Of a DNA stretch of 64,000 nt, positions 58,581 to 64,000 are shown in pieces. Where the stretch lies: the NCBI RefSeq assembly GCF_022867795.2, contig NZ_CP107006.1, positions 930,001 to 994,000 on the forward strand, in the 5' to 3' direction. The notes under the pieces were generated by a model. It saw only the letters and a program-made list of their open reading frames with translations. It was not told where the DNA came from and did no database searches. A program made the position numbers and the translations under genes. Every line of letters begins with the position of its first letter. The stretch's first letter is position 1. The DNA comes from Chitinophaga horti. Its GTDB lineage: Bacteria > Bacteroidota > Bacteroidia > Chitinophagales > Chitinophagaceae.

Positions 58581-59761
58581 TTAGCTCCTTATGAAACGCA
58601 AATAAGCAAATCCAAGTATGCCGGAGATGAGAGAAGCGGCAATTACAGAAATGATAGCGATAACTTGTATGTGCTGATGACTGGCATCAAGATAAGCAAG
58701 AGAGGCGATGAAGATCGACATGGTGAAGCCAATACCGGCCACCATGCCTACGCCCAGCAATTGCGACCACCTGGTACCAGCGGGCAATGCAGCCAGTTTT
58801 AGTTTCGTGGCTAAAAAAGAAAAGCCAAATATGCCGAGCGGTTTGCCGATCACTAACCCGGCGATAATGCCGTAACTCACCGTGCTTGTAAGCGCCTGTT
58901 GTATGTTCGCCGGAAATATGATTGCCGTATTTGCCAGTGCGAATAGTGGCATGATGAGGAAGTTGACAGGCATGTGCAGCTTATGTTCCAGGCTGCTCAC
59001 TTTATCGAGCGGGATGCAGAAGGCGAGCAGCACACCTGCGATCGTTGCATGAATGCCTGAATTGAAGATGCAGTACCATAATGCGATGCCCGGTATCAAA
59101 TACCACCATAAGCCTTTAACACCAAGTCGGTTGAACAGGGCGAGCATTAACAGGATGCCGCCGCCGGCTAACAGGTAATTGATGCTGAGGTGATCGGTGT
59201 AAAATACGGCGATTACCAGTATGGCACCAAGATCGTCGATGATGGCGAGGGCTGTAAGAAATATCTTGAGCGGGAGAGGAACGCGGCTGCCTAAAAGGGA
59301 TAGTACGCCTAATGAAAACGCAATATCGGTCGCCATAGGAATGCCCCAGCCATGCAGGTATTCGCTGCTGTGGTTAAAGCTGTAAAAGATAAGTGCGGGC
59401 ACCAGCATGCCTCCTAACGCAGCCAATACGGGTAATAAAGATTTTTTTACAGAGGATAACTCACCGATCGTGAGTTCGCGTTTGATTTCCATCCCTACGA
59501 GAAAGAAGAACAGCACCATCAGCACGTCGTTGATCCATAACAGGGGAGAATTGGGAAGATGTAAGCCCGCTGCATTAAAATGATGTTCGCCATGCGGATC
59601 AAAAAGGTGATTCCAACCCGCTGTGTAAGATGCGCCTGCGCCGCTGTTAGCGATCAGCATGGATACTAAAGTACAGGCGATGAGGATGATACCGATCGAC
59701 CGACTGTCAGGAACGCCAATATGGGAGAAAGCAGTTTTTTTTTCAGCACAGATGCGGCCAT
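58581..59761 (-). CDS. nhaA: Na+/H+ antiporter NhaA, N-terminus separated by a frameshift at an A9 tract
   Basis: NhaA exchanges internal Na+ for external H+. The continuous frame (58581-59660) contains GMEIKRELTIGEL, the TDIAFSLGVLSLLG segment and the essential Asp pair in ALAIIDDLGAILVIAVFY. That frame lacks the start of the first membrane helix. Upstream, in the same frame, SRSIGIILIACTLVSMLIANS supplies that helix, but there is no start codon. An ATG at 59761 begins MAASVLKKK in another frame. A run of nine A (minus strand; T9 at 59735-59743) lies between. One more A would join them into a normal protein of about 393 aa. This could be a sequencing slip, a phase-variable tract or transcriptional slippage. 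Confidence 0.85.
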
Positions 59762-59773
59762 TCTCTAAGACAT

Positions 59774-61801
59774 TTAGTTACCAATAAGCGAGTACCTGGA
59801 TTTAGGCCTGCGGTTACCTTCCCATTTGAAGTTGGATAAAGTGCGCTGATCGATCGGGAATTGCGTAAACGGATAAATGCCGCCTTCGTGGTCCTTGATG
59901 TTCACGATGTATTCCAGTTCGCCATCCACGAAGTGCATGTCGATAATCGCGCAGGTAGAGCGTTGTACGTTGGTAAATGCGCTGTCCTGGTCCTGCTGGA
60001 ACACGATGCTTTCGGCATTGCCGTAAATGCGCATGTAATACAACTTGCTTTCCCTGAAATACCCGGTGATGGTGTTGCCTTTGATCTGGTTATAGAAGCC
60101 GGGCGTTACTTCGCTGGCGAGCAGGCCGGATTGGTCGAGCAGCATCCTGTCGGCCTTTTTATCCTTCGTAAACAGGTATACCGTGTCGCCGGACATCTGC
60201 AGTTCCTTTACCCAGATCACGGGTTCTTTGAACATGCGGAATACGGAGTCCACGCTGCTGTAATACGCGCTGTCGCATACGGCCTGTAAAGAGTCGGAGA
60301 AGATGCGTACGTTATGATAAGCTTTGATGTATCGCTTTTCAGTAGTGTCTTTAGGCGTGGCGGCCGAGTCGGAGGGAAGCGAATCTGTTTTGAAAGTGAT
60401 CGCCCCTGGCATGTCCATCGTGCGTTTCAGCGGCAGCGAATCGCGTTGCGGGCGCATTGCCGTAACTTTTGGCAACGAGTCTTTTCGCACAGCTATTGTT
60501 GCATCCACCCGTTGCCGGATGGAATCCCTGGCGGCATCTATCTGTTTGGGGATAGCATCACTGGCTGCCGCTATTTGTTTGGGTATGGAATCTCTCGCGG
60601 CGTCTATCCGTTTGGCGACGGAATCCATGCCCGCATTCACCCGTCGCGGGATGGAATCCCTGCCTGCTATGGCTGCATCCGCACGTTGGCGGAAGGCGTT
60701 AGGTACGGAGTCGATTGCTGCATCTGCCCGGTCGCGGAAGGCATCCGCAGCGGAGTCGGTTGACTGTACCAGCGAGTCTGCCTCCATATCCGGCGCATGT
60801 ACGCTGAGTAGTGAGTCCTTCGGAAATACCTTCGCTGTATCCGGCAAAATTACGCCGGAGAACATGGTGTCGCCAGTCATGAAGAGTGAATCTTTCTCAC
60901 TATAAGTGATGGCTACCGGCCTTTGGGTAGCTAGTACGGAGCGGTCGGTCTGGTTTACCTGGCCGTAGTTGCCCAGCAAAATGATCTTGTTCACCGTGTC
61001 GCGCCACACCATGTTACCGATGGCGATTGCTACACCGTTCATTTTATCGACGTTGATGCGATCAGCGGTGAAGTCGCCTGTGCTGTCGGTGATGAGCGGC
61101 CTGCCTTCAAAGTCGCCTTGCCCTGTATTTGTATTGTAGTAGCCGGAGGTCACGTAGGTAATACGTTTCCCATCGTTGATGGTGGTAGGGGCTACGATGG
61201 TGGCTATTTTAGTTTCGGTATTGTATAACAGCGTATCGGTGGAAAGTGTGTAATCGGGATTTACGAGAACTACATTCCCCCGGAAATAAACGTCCCTGGG
61301 CTCTGTATAATAAAAAGCTTCGCGGCTGGTAAGCGTCGAGCCCTCGTTCACCAGCTTACCACCGTTAATGTAGCTGCCTATCTTGGCATTCATGTCATAG
61401 ATCATTTCGGGGCTGGTAATGACTACCCCGCCCTGCACCAGTCTGGCGTTGCCTCTGAGCGTTGCTATCTTGGTATTACCATCGAAATTTACAATATCGG
61501 AGTAAGTATGTACACTGTCATTGTTGTTGATATGTACATGACCATATGCGTCTATCTTGTTTTCGTTATTGCTACGGATGGCGCTGTCGGCATAAAGGAG
61601 CGTAGTACCATGCGAAAACTCTGCCTGTATAATTTTTCCGTTTACGGTATCGCTGTACACCCGGGTCAGACCTTCTCTCACCAGCACGTTCAATCTGCCG
61701 GAGCGTACGAGGTTGATGGTATCCTGGGCGTTGGCATAGAGATGACCGGCCATTCCTATCAACGTAATAAGAATAAACCTGTATAGAAAACGGATGTGCA
61801 T
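59774..61801 (-). CDS. OstA-like protein with 11-residue repeats
   Basis: A 675-aa protein with a signal peptide (ending YANAQ). Residues of about 40-330 form repeated strands of the OstA/LptA type (AYGHVHINNNDSVHTYSDI, TLRGNARLVQGGVVITSPEM, VYFRGNVVLVNPDYTLSTDTL). OstA/LptA-like proteins bridge lipopolysaccharide or lipid transport to the outer membrane. A second OstA-like stretch follows (about 490-650). Between them, residues 348-446 hold Ala/Asp/Arg-rich 11-residue repeats such as DSVAKRIDAAR, DSIPKQIAAAS, DAIPKQIDAAR, DSIRQRVDATI. Eight bases separate it from mlaD, so it is in the amidase-mlaD-ostA gene row. Confidence 0.88.
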   Translation of the reverse strand: MHIRFLYRFILITLIGMAGHLYANAQDTINLVRSGRLNVLVREGLTRVYSDTVNGKIIQAEFSHGTTLLYADSAIRSNNENKIDAYGHVHINNNDSVHTYSDIVNFDGNTKIATLRGNARLVQGGVVITSPEMIYDMNAKIGSYINGGKLVNEGSTLTSREAFYYTEPRDVYFRGNVVLVNPDYTLSTDTLLYNTETKIATIVAPTTINDGKRITYVTSGYYNTNTGQGDFEGRPLITDSTGDFTADRINVDKMNGVAIAIGNMVWRDTVNKIILLGNYGQVNQTDRSVLATQRPVAITYSEKDSLFMTGDTMFSGVILPDTAKVFPKDSLLSVHAPDMEADSLVQSTDSAADAFRDRADAAIDSVPNAFRQRADAAIAGRDSIPRRVNAGMDSVAKRIDAARDSIPKQIAAASDAIPKQIDAARDSIRQRVDATIAVRKDSLPKVTAMRPQRDSLPLKRTMDMPGAITFKTDSLPSDSAATPKDTTEKRYIKAYHNVRIFSDSLQAVCDSAYYSSVDSVFRMFKEPVIWVKELQMSGDTVYLFTKDKKADRMLLDQSGLLASEVTPGFYNQIKGNTITGYFRESKLYYMRIYGNAESIVFQQDQDSAFTNVQRSTCAIIDMHFVDGELEYIVNIKDHEGGIYPFTQFPIDQRTLSNFKWEGNRRPKSRYSLIGN

Positions 61802-61809
61802 AGTGTTGT

Positions 61810-62796
61810 TTATTGTGCCGTATCAGAAGGGATCGCCTTCACCTTGTCTTTTTTGCCGAAGAGCGAGAAGTGCACATACCTTTTCGGGTTATAGCGCAGA
61901 TCTTCCAGCAGTTTATTCAGGCTGGCCAGGGTAGACTGAAGGTTGTTATATACTTTTTTATCGTTCAGGAGCAGGCCGGCGGTGCCGTCGGTCGTGTTCA
62001 GCTTCGCAATAGTGGTATTGAGGCTGGATGACATTTCCTGCAGGGATTTAAGTGTTTGTTCCAGTTCGCCGTTCGCCAGGGTGCCCATAGTTTTGTCGGC
62101 ATTATCGAGGATACCTGCGATTTTTTCGTTGTTAGCTTTCAGGTTAGCCGTAACAGCTTCCAGGTTTTTGAAAGTACCGTTTACAGAGCCATTCCTGTCC
62201 AGCATACCGGTAAGTGAATTGGTAGCGGTAGATAAATGTCCCATGGTGCCATTCAGGTGGTTGATGGCAGAACGCAGGTTGCTTTTGGCCGTGGTGTCAA
62301 ATACAGAGTTTACGGTCATCAGCAGGGAGTCTACCTGTCCGAGAGTACCTTCCAGTTTGGATACCAGTGGGTTGAGCTGCTCTTTCAGGGCATCGGTGAT
62401 GGAACCATCTACCGCTGCATAGATCGTGTCGCCGTTACCGAGATAGTCGGTGGCATCGCCGAAGTCAAGTTCCACTTTTTTGGTGCCCAGCAGTTCGCTG
62501 CTGATGCGGGCCACGGAGTTTCGTGGTATTTCTATGTCTTTTGAAATGGAAAGCGTTACGAGGATGCGGCCGGCGTGTTTGTCCATTACCTTGAGGTCGG
62601 TCACATTACCTACAATGAGGCCGTTTACCTGTACGCTGTTAGATGGCTGCAAGCCGTTTACTTGTGTGTAAACAGCATAAATCTCTTTCTTTGAGGAAAA
62701 CAGGCTGTTGCCCTTCAGGAAGTTAAATCCCAGGACCAATAAAGCAATTCCTGCGGCAGACAGTATGCCTACTTTAGTTTCGTTAGATATTTTCAT
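61810..62796 (-). CDS. mlaD: MlaD/MCE family protein
   Basis: A 328-aa inner-membrane-anchored protein with one N-terminal membrane helix (VGILSAAGIALLVLGFNFL) and one MCE domain (IYAVYTQVNGLQPSNSVQVN, VGNVTDLKV, RISSELLGTKKVELDFG). The long C-terminus is helical and rich in Asn/Thr/Leu, as in MCE proteins that form tunnels for lipids. It probably takes part in phospholipid transport between membranes with an ABC transporter encoded elsewhere. It sits between the amidase and the OstA-like gene, all on one strand. Confidence 0.93.
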   Translation of the reverse strand: MKISNETKVGILSAAGIALLVLGFNFLKGNSLFSSKKEIYAVYTQVNGLQPSNSVQVNGLIVGNVTDLKVMDKHAGRILVTLSISKDIEIPRNSVARISSELLGTKKVELDFGDATDYLGNGDTIYAAVDGSITDALKEQLNPLVSKLEGTLGQVDSLLMTVNSVFDTTAKSNLRSAINHLNGTMGHLSTATNSLTGMLDRNGSVNGTFKNLEAVTANLKANNEKIAGILDNADKTMGTLANGELEQTLKSLQEMSSSLNTTIAKLNTTDGTAGLLLNDKKVYNNLQSTLASLNKLLEDLRYNPKRYVHFSLFGKKDKVKAIPSDTAQ

Positions 62797-62899
62797 CCAG
62801 TTTTATTGTGTATATGGTTTTGCCAGTCAGCAAAAATAACAAAATACAAAAGTGAGCAGTTGCAGGAAGGTATTATGCGGGTAAAGATAGGATATTATC

Positions 62900-64000
62900 T
62901 TACATGAGCGAATTAACCCTTACTCCATTTTTATAGGGTACCAGGAATGCATCCGGGAAACCCTGCTTCTGCGCTTTGTACATCGCCGCATGGGCTTCGG
63001 CTTCCGAACGGAAGGGGCCCATGAGGTATTTGTATTTTTTCTTTCTGTCTATCAAAACCTGTTCCCTTTCTATTTTGCTGGACCCAAGTTTCTTAAAGAT
63101 GGATGAACTTTCCGTATATACTTTATCGGTAATGCAAAGCTGAACCCTGTATTCCTCGCCGGTTACAGGCACTGGCGGGAGGGGTTGCTCGTTCCGCACG
63201 CTGGCAGGTGTACCCTGTACCGGTTTTTCCACAGGAGCGGGCGCCGGGGCCGGGGTGTTGTCTGAAGCATCGGTGTTTTCACCATACTTTTCCAGGTGAT
63301 CTTTATAACGTTTGGTGGCTTTGAAGATAGACATGGCCGTTTCGTTCTGGCCGGCAGCGGAGTTGAGGTATTCTTCTTCCTCAGGATTACTGATAAACCC
63401 AAGTTCGATCAGCACACTCGGCATGGCTGTGGCCTGCAGTACCCAAATCCCTTTTTCATTACGCTGACGGGCGCCACGGTTAATACGACCTACCTGTTCA
63501 AACTCATCCTGCACGAAGTTAGACAGGCGAACGCTGTTTTCGAAAAACACGTTTTGCATCGTATTACGCATAATCATGGTCGCCGGGTCATTGGCACCTA
63601 TCATCTGTTTGCTTTCTTCGGAATTAGCATCCAGTACGATTACCGAGTTGCTGCGAAGTGATTCGCTCTTGGCCTCGTTTCTGTCGGTTGCCCAAATGTA
63701 AGTTTCGGTGCCCTTTGCAGCGCTGGGCACATTCTTATAGATAGGAATTTTCTTTTTGCCTTTGCCTTTACGGTACCCCACCACTTTACGGCCATAAGCC
63801 GCATTACAGTGGATAGATATGAACAGGTCGCCGGAAGCATCGTTGGCGATACGTGCTTTCTCCCTCGGATCGTCGAAACGGTCCGTTTTGCGCGTATACA
63901 CTACTTTTACATCGGGCATTTTTTCTTCGATCAGTTTACCCAGCTTAAGGGCAACGGCCAGGGATATTTCTTTCTCGGTGGAAAAGGTACCTTTTGCACC
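62900..64000 (-). CDS. N-acetylmuramoyl-L-alanine amidase with SPOR domain (5' end outside window)
   Basis: Zinc amidase of the Amidase_3 family that cleaves the bond between MurNAc and the stem peptide in the periplasm, usually at cell separation. The frame stays open to the right edge: GAKGTFSTEKEISLAVALKL at the edge contains the Glu zinc ligand, before the ATG at 63919. That ATG is therefore internal. Other active-site parts are FISIHCNAAYG (His) and VLIELGFISNPEEE (catalytic Glu). A linker rich in Pro/Ala follows, then a C-terminal SPOR domain (EYRVQLCITDKVY to PFRSEAEAHAAMYKAQKQGF), which binds denuded septal glycan. The N-terminus is missing. Confidence 0.95.
   Translation of the reverse strand, partial: GAKGTFSTEKEISLAVALKLGKLIEEKMPDVKVVYTRKTDRFDDPREKARIANDASGDLFISIHCNAAYGRKVVGYRKGKGKKKIPIYKNVPSAAKGTETYIWATDRNEAKSESLRSNSVIVLDANSEESKQMIGANDPATMIMRNTMQNVFFENSVRLSNFVQDEFEQVGRINRGARQRNEKGIWVLQATAMPSVLIELGFISNPEEEEYLNSAAGQNETAMSIFKATKRYKDHLEKYGENTDASDNTPAPAPAPVEKPVQGTPASVRNEQPLPPVPVTGEEYRVQLCITDKVYTESSSIFKKLGSSKIEREQVLIDRKKKYKYLMGPFRSEAEAHAAMYKAQKQGFPDAFLVPYKNGVRVNSLM

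Overview
The window looks like a chromosomal segment of a Bacteroidota bacterium, most probably family Chitinophagaceae (Chitinophaga-like). The evidence is a fused SecDF, a short (285 aa) primary sigma factor, Bacteroidetes -7 boxes of the form TAnnTTTG, weak or absent Shine-Dalgarno sequences, a TonB-dependent receptor paired with a DUF4249 lipoprotein, DUF3822 next to rsmD and coaD, and a Bacteroidetes-type arginine decarboxylase. No rRNA, tRNA, intact insertion sequence, phage or CRISPR array was seen. Most of the sequence is ordinary housekeeping DNA of moderate GC. The exception is an AT-rich stretch of about 2.1 kb (22.3-24.4 kb) with no convincing gene.

Layout. 0-9.6 kb: secDF (cut by the left edge), an A-type Fe-S carrier, a large secreted metallopeptidase-like/propeller/barrel protein, a small secreted protein and valS. 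9.6-10.3 kb: a repeat-rich intergenic region. 10.3-22.3 kb: threonine aldolase, rpoD, a frameshifted DUF4249 gene, trxB, folB, a TPR protein, a MATE transporter, DUF3822-rsmD-coaD-thioesterase, then divergent Nudix and pyrE, a secreted HMA protein and a LEA-like lipoprotein. 22.3-28.2 kb: AT-rich gene-poor DNA, a WbqC-like gene, arginine decarboxylase and an NTF2-like protein. 28.2-35.2 kb: a membrane protein, Hsp20, bacilliredoxin, lgt, a hemerythrin-like protein and an outer-membrane barrel. 35.4-38.4 kb: an ECF sigma / anti-sigma-like / two beta-helical surface-type protein operon. 38.5-43.5 kb: yajQ, rpmE type B, a GlmU-like protein, tpiA, a 2H phosphoesterase and acylphosphatase. 43.6-47.5 kb: a secreted C1 peptidase and a BlaR1/BlaI pair with twin operators. 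47.7-57.1 kb: an OM protein, DUF4249 + TonB receptor, a divergent small protein and AraC regulator, hppA and nnr. 57.5-64 kb: two paralogous small OM proteins, nhaA with a homopolymer frameshift, an OstA-like protein, MlaD and an amidase cut by the right edge.

The most unusual signal is in the intergenic DNA. At least four arrays keep a strict 11-bp register (9750-9881, 9955-10054, 32411-32542, 57143-57318), some palindromic. They are accompanied by a short repeat with the core CCGCCGTTG and a 45-bp box ending in GGTTTACACC. In two loci the order repeat core, 11-mer array, GGTTTACACC box is the same, although the two loci point in opposite directions. This suggests a composite, dispersed, non-coding element. 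Other points of interest are a 9-A tract that splits nhaA from its first membrane segment, a single-base frameshift in a G run of a DUF4249 gene, a relict 3' end of a duplicated thioesterase gene, an RsmD with GPPY in place of (D/N)PPY, an A-type carrier without its C-terminal CxC, and divergent near-leaderless promoters for pyrE and a Nudix gene.
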